This document shows, piece by piece, positions 35,051 to 44,200 of a DNA stretch of 64,000 bases (positions within the stretch are counted from its first letter, which is position 1; each line of letters opens with the position of its first letter). Origin of the DNA: Erigeron canadensis (lineage: Eukaryota; Streptophyta; Magnoliopsida; Asterales; Asteraceae). Where the stretch lies: NCBI RefSeq assembly GCF_010389155.1, contig NC_057769.1, positions 23,312,735 through 23,376,734 on the forward strand. The letters run 5' to 3'. The position numbers and the translations under genes are program-made. The notes under the pieces are model-generated. The model was not told where the DNA came from. It ran no database searches and saw only the letters and a list, made by a program, of their open reading frames with translations.

Positions 35051-35152
35051 ACCGTTCCTAAATCATTGGAACAAGATCTATTTGCCTCCTTGTGTTTACA
35101 TTAAAATTCTGTTCTTTTACTTTTCTTGAAATTCTTTTTCTAAAAGAAGAAC

Positions 35153-35710
35153 ATGTCTTCTGTTCCAGCCTTGTGAACACACGTGACTTTGGTTATGTGT
35201 TGACACCTCCTAAATTCGAGTTCAAGGATTTTGGGTCTTGGAAGGAGAGAATGCTTCTTCACATCTCTGGTGTGGAACCCTATTTAATGACTATATTAAC
35301 TGAGGGTCCATACGTGTCGATGTACGTCCAAAGGACTCCAGGAGCTACACCTGAAGCTCCTGAGATAGTCACTGACCTGGTTAAACCAGAGGTTCAATGG
35401 ACAGATGAAGAAAGAAAGCTGGTAAATCTTGATGCTAGGCTTAAAAACATGATTATTGTCACTCTTCCCACTGAAATCATGAAGCTTGTCATCAAGTATC
35501 CCTCTTCAAAAGAAGTATGGGATAGACTGGTCAACACCTATGAAGGATCTGCTGACCTCATTAAAATCAAGAAAGTAGATTTGAGACGTGCTTATGAAAA
35601 CTTCTTCTCTCTTCCTGATGAAAGTCTTGAGAGCACCTATACTCGCTTTAAAGGGTTGCTCAATGATATGACTAATGTTGGCATTACTCATGATAATTTT
35701 GAAGTAAAAA
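35153..35710 (+). pseudogene. Truncated copia gag N-terminus
   Basis: From ATG 35153 (with a one-base shift soon after) the frame continues through LTPPKFEFKDFGSWKERM, KLVNLDARLKNMI, SSKEVWDRLVNTYEG and LESTYTRFKGLLNDM. This is the N-terminal half of a copia Gag (UBN2/DUF4219-type). It ends abruptly at 35710, where a partial LTR starts. No zinc knuckle is present. Confidence 0.85.
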
Positions 35711-35948
35711 CTTGTAATTGTTCAAGTTTATAATGTGTCTAGACTTAGTAATTACCTTGTTCATTTGTATTCTTGTAAGTCAAGTTTGTAAGATCGACCA
35801 TGTATTCATCGTTTAATCAATGATACATATGATTATACTTGCATTGATTTATTACAATTGAACATGTCGTTGTTCTTGGTATTTATCTTCTTATTTACTT
35901 TCTTGTCTAATTTAAATATAACATAAGTTGTGCATTTGTGGACCATCA
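35711..35948 (+). repeat. Internal partial LTR copy
   Basis: Matches the last 237 bases of the 5' LTR (34799-35035) almost exactly and ends at the same ATCA. It joins gag codons directly. The junction looks like a template switch during reverse transcription or an unequal recombination between two related elements. Confidence 0.9.
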
Positions 35949-35950
35949 AC

Positions 35951-35963
35951 TGGTATCAGAGCC
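35951..35963 (+). other. Second primer binding site (initiator tRNA-Met type)
   Basis: TGGTATCAGAGCC, two bases after the internal LTR end and matching the canonical site. With the preceding partial LTR it forms a second priming unit inside the element. Confidence 0.85.
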
Positions 35964-36023
35964 AGGTTACGATCTTGGGACCTGTGGGTTATGGGCCCAC
36001 ACCACTAAGTGGATGCTGAAATA

Positions 36024-37542
36024 ATGAACCTTGTCACTGAGGCAGTAAACAAAGCTGTAGATGATATTTATAAGGCCTCTGCTGACTTGATTCTTGATGA
36101 AAAAGATGATACTGTTGCAGTCACCGAAACTACAAATGAAGATTTAGCAATGGTGGCTGTAGAAAATGCCGATGAAGCTCCCCCTACTGGTGCTGAGGGG
36201 GAGATCACTTATGCTCCCCTGACTGGTGTTGAGGGGGAGACAGTTGAAAGTGCAAATGCTGAGGGGGAGCAACAATTGATAGTTGTTGAAGCTCCCTGTA
36301 ATGAAGAAGAAGAGGAAATGAGTCCTCGTGCAGTAAGAGCAGCTTGGAAAGCTGGGTTTGCACAAGAAATGGCTAGGGACAGATCCAGGGAAGTACTTAA
36401 TATTTTCCATCCTCGCTTCCTTGGAAATCCTGAAGTCTCTCCAATAACTGCAGCACAAAGAAAGCAGCTGACTAATGCTGGCTTTTTCAAAAGACCTTCC
36501 TCATCTCTGGCTGCTCAAAATGTGTCCATCACATCCCCAACAGGTAATCAATTCCAAGTTATTGATATCCTATCTCTTAATGTTGAGGGAAGAACTCAAG
36601 AAGAGGCCCTGGAGGAGCTGGACAGGCTGAAAGCGAATAAAAAAAATGAAAAGAAAAATTTAGAATATATCAAACAGCTGGCCCTCTTGGAGAAAGATGA
36701 GATGGATGGAGAACAAAGAATGCTGCTGAACACTGGTGGGCCTGAAGCTCTCTACAGGAAAAAGCAGGCTGATGTAGAGCAGCTACTGAAGGAAAAAAGA
36801 GAGAAATTTGAAGTTGAGAAGGTCAAGTGGTTGAAGATCATGGAAGATAGGAAGAGGCCTGAAAGAATAACAGCCGTTGAAGCTCATAAAGCTGCCATGG
36901 GAACAAAAACCAATATGAAGTTCCTAAGGAAAGGACATAGTGCTTCAACCAAAATTGAAGATGTAAAACTGACCAACTTGGGGGTTTCAGAATGGTATGA
37001 AATTTATATGATAATCAAAGATAAAAAGGCTGCCAGCTATGAACAACTTCAGGGGATGCTGGAAAGCTATTTTGAAAAGGCACTGGAGTTCGAAACTAAA
37101 TATAAGGCAGACCTACCCATGCTAAAGGCAGTCTTTGGCTCTCCAGCAGCTGTTTTTTCTTCAGCAGGCAAGCGTACTCAGAAAAGAAAGCAAACAATGC
37201 AACTCTTGTCTGTTGACCTTCCTCCTATCTCAAGTGATGCTGGACTAAATCTGAGGCTTCCTCTCAGGTGTTCTTTTGAAGAAGGAAAAGTACTTGAAAT
37301 CCCTGCTGGCATATTCTTCCAAAATTTCAGAAACGATCAACTCTTCTTTAGGATGGCAAATTAAACAAGCATCCACTGGTTTTCTGATCAGCATCAGAAG
37401 AAGATTTTTTAAGATGATTAGTGCTAGATCAGTTATCAGAAAGATTGATGAAGAGCTGATGAAGCCAGCCAGAAGAGAAGATCCAGTGCTAAGAATTGCC
37501 AAGCAGGAAGACGCTTGGGAGATAGAAGCTGCTAATCTTTAG
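36024..37542 (+). pseudogene. Unknown coiled-coil ORF of the non-autonomous element
   Basis: From ATG 36024 the frame runs to a stop at 37364. A one-base shift near 37350 opens the frame to 37542, giving an original protein of about 500 residues. Residues up to about 100 are acidic with a repeated GAEGE/GVEGE motif. Then come a basic segment (SPRAVRAAWKAGF), a long charged coiled coil (from about EEALEELDRLKANKK to KWLKIMEDRKRPER) and a C-terminal part with LSVDLPPISSDAGLNLRLPL and, after the shift, STGFLISIRRRFFK. There is no retroviral enzyme motif, signal peptide or membrane segment. It is not gag by eye. The first stop makes the present copy truncated. Confidence 0.7.
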
Positions 37543-37658
37543 ATGTCTTAATTTGTAAAAGCTTTATGCTTCAGCTTGTAATCTTCTTTAATGATATAAA
37601 AGAGATCTTTCCTTCATATTACATTCTTCTTACTTACTCAGCAAGTCTCTTCAGCGAA

Positions 37659-37669
37659 TAGGGGGAGAT
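37659..37669 (+). other. Polypurine tract
   Basis: ATAGGGGGAGA directly before the 3' LTR start TGTTGAG at 37670. This is the plus-strand priming site for reverse transcription. Confidence 0.85.
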
Positions 37670-38316
37670 TGTTGAGTCTTGGATTCGCTAATTAGACTTA
37701 CTTGCTGACATGTATCGTCAACAAGTCTTCTGCGAGTCCAGTGACTCTCTTCAGCGGGTGTATGCTGACCAAATGTTTGTCATGGCGGGAAGTATTCAAA
37801 CCATATGAAGACAAGAGTCACATGGTGGTTCTTCCAACTATAACATACCTTACTTGGAAAAGATACATGTTGGGACCAAAACTTAGGTCTTCTCTCTCAT
37901 ACCCATTTTGGTAAAGAAGACAATGGCTCTTGCTTGAAAGTACAAGGAGCCAATGGAACGTCGACAACCACCATCTATCACCATCAAGGGAAGGTTGTGT
38001 TGCCCTAATTCCTCCTCTATATAAAGCAACATAGCCACATTGTATCAAGTGTGTTAGCCACCTTGAAAGTGTGTGTCACTTGTAATTGTTCAAGTTCATA
38101 GTGTGTCTAGACTTAGCAATTACCTTGTTCATTTGTATTTTTGTAAGTCAAGTTTGTAAGATCGACCATGTATTCATCGTTTAATCAATGATACATATGA
38201 TTATACTTGCATTGATTTATTACAATTGAACTTGTCGTTGTTCTTGTTATTTATCTTCTTATTTACTTTCTTGTCTAATTTAAATATAACATAAGTTGTG
38301 CATTCGTGGACCATCA
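37670..38316 (+). repeat. 3' LTR of the non-autonomous element
   Basis: 647 bp, TG...CA, followed by the CATAC target duplication at 38317-38321. By eye it differs from the 5' LTR by a few percent, mostly near its start. Confidence 0.9.
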
Positions 38317-38336
38317 CATACATTCATAACATAATT

Positions 38337-38470
38337 CATCATATGCCAAAAAGGCCATAAACATCATTTCATCATATGCCAAAAGGCCATAAACATCATT
38401 TCATCATATGCCAAAAAAGCCATAAACATTATTTCATCATATGCCAAAAAAGCCATAAACAACATTTCAC
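38337..38470. repeat. Minisatellite in gypsy LTR, about 32-bp unit
   Basis: Four copies of a unit containing CATATGCCAAAA and GGCCATAAACATCATTTCAT. The sister LTR has the matching array at about 58935-59066. Confidence 0.85.
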
Positions 38471-39412
38471 CAAGTATGGCACATAAATGTCCATACTTTA
38501 GGTCTTAACAAACATATGCATATATATAATGTATTCCCTTTGCAAATGAAAATGAAAAAACTAGACAATCTTGACAATTAATTTTTGTCCTTAGAGTCCA
38601 CCTATCCAAAATTACATCATGATAAAGCTTATTATTTAACTCAATCTTGTTAATAGCTAAATCCTTCACTTAACTTCATAATTCTGTTGGCATAAAGTAT
38701 ACATCATCATCATCATTATTTGCAACTATTTATACAAGTTATCATTTTACTACCTCAATTTCGTTGTCACTTTCAAAAACATTAACATTACTAGCCAAAC
38801 ACAATTATGATTACATTATAGTAGGTTTAGCAATACTAACAAAGCTCTTAAAATAATACCCATAGCATCCTCATATAACTCTTCTACCCATGACAATTAG
38901 GGTTTATTTATATAACTATGATAATCCAAAATCCCCAATTTTCCATTACATAAGAACCCTACTTATAATAACATGAAATTTAGGTTAACCGCTTACCTCA
39001 ATTGAAGAAATTGAATTTGGAAAGCAATAAAAATCACAATTTTTACTTCTTTCTTCCTTGCCCAATTTCAACACCCACACTCTCAAATTCTACAAGATTT
39101 GTTTGTAGGTTGCTAGATGAAGAATTTGGTGAAGAAAGTGAATGGAAAATGATTCTCCACATAAAAACTAGAAGATTTTAGAAGAGAATGGAAATGGGTA
39201 GTGGAACCATGACTCACAAGAGAAGAAGTGTTGGTCTACTCCAACCCCTGCCACATTTTCATTGCCAAATAAAAAGGGTATTATACCCGCTAGCCACTAA
39301 GGTTCCACCTAATTTAACTCCATTTCTAAAATAAAAAGCTAGGATATTATTTTAATGTCAAAACTACAATAAATGTTATTTTAATTACCTTTTGGAAAAT
39401 GGAGTGTTACAA

Positions 39413-39421
39413 TTCTCCCCC
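39413..39421 (-). other. Polypurine tract of the gypsy element
   Basis: On the minus strand GTGGGGGAGAA comes just before the LTR start TGTAACACTCC (39411 downward). It fixes the orientation of the element. Confidence 0.75.
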
Positions 39422-39526
39422 ACTTAAAATCGATCACGACCTCGTGATCCATGCCATGTGTAAGGATGGGTAGTAGACAAGTACATCTTTCTCGGTCTCC
39501 CACGTGAAATCCGAGTTCTTTCTATG

Positions 39527-39838
39527 CTACCATTGCACCCTAAAGGATCTCACAGTCTTGTTTTGAGTTCTACGTAGTTGCTCTTCTACTATAGCTATTG
39601 GTTCTTCAACGTGGTTCACTTTGTCATCAATTTCAATTTCCTCTAAAGGTACATACATGTCATCTTCAGCTAAACATTTTCGAAGGTAGGATACATGAAA
39701 TGTATTATGAATACGGGACAATTCTTCGGGTAACTCCACACGGCAAGCTACCTTCCCAACTCGAGCGATGATCTTGAAAGGATCAAGAATCGTGGGCTCA
39801 TTTTTCCCCGTTTTCGAAATCTCATAACACATTTCCAA
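39527..39838 (-). pseudogene. Gypsy integrase C-terminal segment
   Basis: The frame contains DPFKIIARVGKVACRVELPE, RIHNTFHVSYLRKCLAED and a tail of acidic residues. This is the conserved end of plant Ty3/gypsy polyproteins just before the 3' LTR. It is open for about 100 codons, but the upstream integrase is broken. Confidence 0.9.
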
Positions 39839-40219
39839 GGGGAAACCTTAAGCATTACTCGGTCACCAACATTAAACTCAATAGGTTGACGCCTCTTATC
39901 CGCATATGAATTTCGTTGATCTTTACCCGCTTTAAGTTGTCATCTTATCATCTCCGTCACTTCAGGTATCTTCATCACTGTATCCATGCTACACTTCTCT
40001 TGATAACCCACTTATCCTCAACTCAACATTTTCTATTGAACAATATTTGTATGGAGGAAATCTGAATACCAGCATACTAGCCGTTTCTATACTAAGCCGT
40101 TTCTATACGAGATTCCATTAAGGATAAATGTAAACTCTATATTCCGTCAAAGATCAACTTTTCACGTTCATAACATGTCTTTAATAATTTTGGATGATTC
40201 TTTCACATGACCATCCACC

Positions 40220-40700
40220 TTAGGGTAATATGCGGTGCTTAAAATAAACTTGTCCATTTCTTATTGACCCTCGCTCTAAAAAGCATGAAGGGAAACACGT
40301 ATATCTGCCAGAAACATTAAAGATGGAAACTCCACGCCTTGCTGCTACTTTCTTAACATAATTGTTGACTAAAATTTCTGAATTTTGAGCATTCAAATTA
40401 GTAGGGTTTGAGCGTTCTTCATCCAACGTTTAGCAACAACCCAATATAATCATATTGGTCTTTGGGCGTCATTAGTAATTTTTGTAAAAGAGTCCATCAT
40501 GATATGCTCCTATTTCAACTTGAAAGTTTCCAATATTGACATTTCCCATAAAGTTTTTGATGCAAGGCTTTCATTTGTGCGCAAGTGAGGCAACCTTTAA
40601 CGTATCTCACCATGTGTTGCTTCATTTCGGTCACCAATAATCTCTCTTTAGATCTTGACACCTCTTTGTCATACCGGCGAAAGAAGTATTCGGATTTCAA
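40220..40700 (-). pseudogene. Gypsy integrase zinc-binding and core remnants
   Basis: At 40515-40700 the segment YVKGCLTCAQMKALHQK keeps the CxxC of the HHCC zinc-binding domain. At 40220-40426 the segment KKVAARRGVSIF and SGRYT corresponds to the core region normally reading VSDRDTRF, so the catalytic Asp is replaced. Shifts and stops separate the pieces. Confidence 0.75.
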
Positions 40701-41431
40701 AGAGTTTATATTTTCCTTGATTTGCTAGGAAAAAGAATTCTAAGCTCTATTATGACGCAAGGTAAGATTAATAAATTCTTCAAAAAGATCTTTATCGTGA
40801 CCTTGACTGCTCATTTACTTAGGTTCGCGTAGCAAAGTCTACTCTTGAGCCTCCTCTATAAAATTTCATGGATGTAATCTCTCGAGATTCGATAAAATTC
40901 TATGACGGTTGTTGAGATTTCATTAATCGTTAAGAAAAGGAAGGTACTTGTGACTCGTGATCGAATACTAATGATAAACTTGTCACTATAGAGGTAAAAA
41001 CAACTCGTTGAATTCTAAATTGTTAATGGAACGTCTTTTCTTGATTTCTTTTAGTACTTTATCCAACTTCTCATTCTCTTCTCCAAGCTCACTTCACATT
41101 CTTTCTAATTATTTCGGTCAACGGTGAGACTATCTTCAAAAAGCCGAAAGTAAAGCGATATTTATCACCCATCAACTACGGAACTTCTAATCTATATTGA
41201 TCTTGTAGGTTGTCTCCACTTCGCCACTGCATTAATCCAAGCCGAATAATCCTCATTCCCTCTGTTGGGTAATCACACAATCAAGATATTTACACCTCTC
41301 CAATTCCATCTGCTCATCTAAAGAATTGATGCGAAACTTTTCCTTTTATAGTATTTCTCAAGCCTTACGTAAAAAGAACTTCGTGACCGAATTGACTTTT
41401 AGAATAAATATAAAGTTGTCAAAGAAAACAA

Positions 41432-41760
41432 CTACAAACTTATTACATAACAAAAACAATTGCGATTCGCAAGACCCATGGAAATTGCAAAATCATTGAT
41501 AAAAACGAAGACATTAAATATGAATTCAAAGTGCCTGCAACAAGTATAGATAGCATTTTTAGGAACATCTTCAATGCGTGGTTTAAGTTGATGATTAATG
41601 AGACGGAAATCCATCTTTAAATAATGCAAAACTGCTCCCAAGTGATCGAGTAGGACATCAAATCTTGACAATAGATACACATCTTCAATTGTTACTTTAT
41701 CGAGCTTACGAATAGATAAACACAAACGCATAATGCCATCTTTGATTTCATCGAAAAGAA
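41432..41760 (-). pseudogene. Gypsy reverse transcriptase remnant
   Basis: MRLCLSIRKLDKVTIEDVYL, FDVLLDHLGAV, HQLKPRIEDVPK and HFEFIF follow the order of Ty3/gypsy reverse transcriptase blocks, with substitutions at conserved sites (such as DYRELN reduced to IRKLD). Nonfunctional. The SIRE-like element at 42051 inserted about 300 bp upstream of this part of pol. Confidence 0.8.
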
Positions 41761-42050
41761 ATTATACCTTTTTGGTATAGCTATATCGAATAAATTCGTG
41801 AAAAGGAGACATTGAGACAATCACGAACAACAATAATATCCGTCCTAGAACGTGGTTTCCCTTCAGCGTCGATGATCCAAACACATGAGACTAGACTATG
41901 AAACAACGGTTATCAAAACGCACGAACAAAAGCATTAATAGAATTCGACTGCTTCCCTTCTACAGCCCAAAGGCAAATGTATCCTCTTAAATAGGGATGC
42001 TCAACTAGTCGCCTTCGTTTCCCATGAAACTTGACGTCGTTCACACATAA

Positions 42051-42725
42051 TGTAAGGTGCCCTATTGTTGCATGGATCGTAATAAGACGCGATTCGTTAT
42101 GTCAAGAGTGCGGAATCCTCTTGAGATAACTAGATTGCTATTGCCTTTCGTTAATTAATAAGTAATTAATCAACCCAAGGAGATGCACAAGGCTTGTAGG
42201 AGAACACACGAAGGAACAATTAACCTTAGCTCTGAAATTCGTGAATAACTAACAAGGATTCGAAAATCATTCACCTAATTTCATAGATTAGGTCTTATAT
42301 TTATACTAGTTGATATTGGGTTGTGTGGGCTTCGGCCTTAATCGCGTAATTAAGCCCGAATTAACAATAAGTCAATTCACCTCGTGCTGACGTCAGCACG
42401 AGGGTAATCCTTCATGGTGATGACGTCAGCACGAGGGACGTGCCTTTGACTCTTTGTTTGACTTCGTTTGGCTTGTACATAACATCCAATCATCGTTTAA
42501 GTGTTCTACGACACTTATAAACCTTGATTCTATGTTCTTGTACCTGCAAAACAATATATAACACATAAACACAATACAAAACACAAATAGATATAATATT
42601 GAAGTTCAAATGTAATCATTAAATATCAACACAAGTTCTTATTTAAATGATTACACACAAGTTCCTAATAACATAAATGATAATCAAATCTATGTTGCGA
42701 TTGTCACAACGAATCTGCATCTATA
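42051..42725 (-). repeat. 3' LTR of the SIRE-like element
   Basis: 675 bp, TGTAAGG...CTATA in plus orientation (the expected CA end is mutated to TA). TATAAATA lies at 42298-42305 (minus strand), with TGACGTCA boxes upstream of it at 42388-42395 and 42421-42428. Confidence 0.9.
42381..42428 (-). promoter_or_regulatory. Palindromic TGACGTCA boxes in the LTR promoter
   Basis: The first TGACGTCA is the centre of a perfect 22-bp palindrome (42381-42402) whose arms read CTCGTGC / GCACGAG. A second copy lies at 42421-42428. TGACGTCA is the classic target of bZIP factors (TGA and related classes). The other LTR has the same pair at 56576-56583 and 56609-56616. Both boxes lie 80 to 130 bp upstream of the LTR TATA box. 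Confidence 0.65.
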
Positions 42726-42726
42726 G

Positions 42727-42736
42727 ACTCCCCCTT
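42727..42736 (-). other. Polypurine tract of the SIRE-like element
   Basis: Minus strand TCAAGGGGGAGT immediately before the 3' LTR start at 42725. It primes plus-strand DNA synthesis. Confidence 0.85.
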
Positions 42737-42786
42737 GACGATTGCAACTAGATCTCTTTAAAGTCTTCAAAACTTGAACTTCAAAG

Positions 42787-43836
42787 CTATCCGTTAAATA
42801 AAAGTCTTGTGCTATTCGCATGAATTCTCTCTTGCAAACAATGTGCGAGAATGTTGCGATAGCGCCTTTCTTCAAATCTCCAAAAATCCACAACTGAGCA
42901 AGGTGTATCCAAAAGTCTTCTTTGATCACCTCTTGACAAATTGACAACCTGCATCGGATCATACATGCGTACCAACATTTGTTTTTGTGAATCATAAATA
43001 AACATCTGTGCTTCGCCTGACTTGATATCTATCTGCCAAAATGTCATCTCTGTCAGCATATCTTGATCTCATCTGATAGCAGGAACCTTTTTAACACATT
43101 TAATCCTTCGTTGTTTAAAACGAAATGTGCCATCTGGATTCTTAATCTTCTTCAAGGGTGTTGGCTTTATCAACCTTTCTTCTGGCTTCAGACCTCTAGC
43201 ACTGAAATACTTAATTCTTTCATCTCTGAATCTATTCCAGTAGAAATCTACAAGTCCATTGCTCTGAAGATTAACGAACCAGCGTCTTCCCAAATCTATC
43301 ATGTCTGAATCACTGAGAGAGTGGAAGTGTCTTTGACTCATCGACATGTACTGGCATCCCTCCTTTCTCTTGATAATAAACAATTTGATTCTGTGGTCAT
43401 AGAACCAACTTTGTATCACTGAAAAGTATTTGTGTGCATCCTTGTCTGAGAAATATTCCCAAAACATTGATGGTTTATACGTATCACGTATCATCAAACC
43501 AGTATGTCCTCTATAACCTGGAATTAGTCTATTAATAATAAACTCATGATCTTGCTGCACCTGAGGTATAATAAATCTTCCAAGCTCAACCTCTCGCGTA
43601 GCATCTATATTCCAGAATAGATCAAAAATATTATCATATCCTTCATCAACTATGTTTGCATATACAACAAATCTCAAACTTGCAGCATTCTTAGGTTCAT
43701 CTGGACTATCTCTGATTGGATTGAGATTGAGATGTTCTACTTCAGCTATTGGTTCAACTTGAATGACTTCATCTTCATTAAAGACACGATCAAAGTGATA
43801 AGGTGTCTCAAGCAACCTTTTTCTATCAGCTTCCAA
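42787..43836 (-). pseudogene. Accessory ORF 2 of the SIRE-like element (unknown)
   Basis: Two frames in the same phase, 43836-43069 (255 residues) and 43059-42787, are separated only by a TGA at 43069-43071, so one protein of about 350 residues was encoded. Upstream to about 43930 the frame continues as DDLDAEED and SIDDEDLEE with two more stops, so the original was longer. Visible parts: RFIIPQVQQDHEFIINRLIP, KYFSVIQSWFYDHRIKLF, a basic C-terminal segment (FKQRRIKCVKKVP) and, after the stop, FWQIDIKSGEAQMFIYDSQK. There is no enzyme motif, signal peptide or membrane helix. I do not recognise it outside retroelements. Confidence 0.7.
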
Positions 43837-43930
43837 AGTAATGAACTCTCATTCTTCCAAATCTTCATCATCGATACTTTATACATCTTCTTCAGCATCA
43901 AGATCGTCCAATGCACCTATCCTTTGAAGC

Positions 43931-44200
43931 TTATTCTAGCAATTCAGACGATTTACATATACAAAGATAAAGAACATGAATTATAAGTCAAGACATAATA
44001 AAATATTATAAATACATAAAAGAATTAAAATAAATAATACTATATCATAAATATAATGCAACAATTACATTAATATTTATCTTATAATCTTTATCTATTT
44101 TAATTTTCAACAATAATATTATATCATAAATATAATGTAACACATTTATTCATATTTATCTTATAATTATTACAAAAAACAAAAATAAAAATCATTAGCA
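43931..44200 (-). other. AT-rich gap between the two accessory ORFs
   Basis: About 270 bp of strongly AT-rich DNA, with TTTGTATATGTAAATCG and TTGCTAG/CTTCAAAG near its downstream end. The composition contrasts with the flanking coding DNA and could be an intron joining the two ORFs, but no clean donor was found at 44201. Confidence 0.4.

Larger units (their letters stand above)
34389..38316 (+). mobile_element. Non-autonomous copia-type LTR element, 3.9 kb
   Basis: Two 647-bp LTRs (34389-35035, 37670-38316) begin TGTT and end ATCA. The 5-bp duplication CATAC flanks the element (34384-34388, 38317-38321), and the sister LTR near 58914 shows the same place uninterrupted with one CATAC. Inside are a primer site, a broken gag start, a partial LTR with a second primer site, an unknown ORF and a polypurine tract. 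Protease, integrase and reverse transcriptase are absent, so it must be mobilised in trans. The tRNA-Met primer site and copia-type gag suggest a SIRE-like partner. Confidence 0.9.
33485..39411 (-). repeat. 3' LTR of the gypsy element (interrupted)
   Basis: Begins TGTAACGCCCC and ends GGAGTGTTACA in plus orientation. Nested insertion 34389-38316 splits it; the uninterrupted counterpart is 58001-59847. It includes AAGCTTAGTGAGTACAACAT near 34249 and a 32-bp minisatellite at 38337-38470. Confidence 0.85.

Noticed and set aside
43931..44200. Definite intron joining the two accessory ORFs
   Set aside because: AT-rich composition is suggestive, but no good donor site was found; kept only as a possibility.
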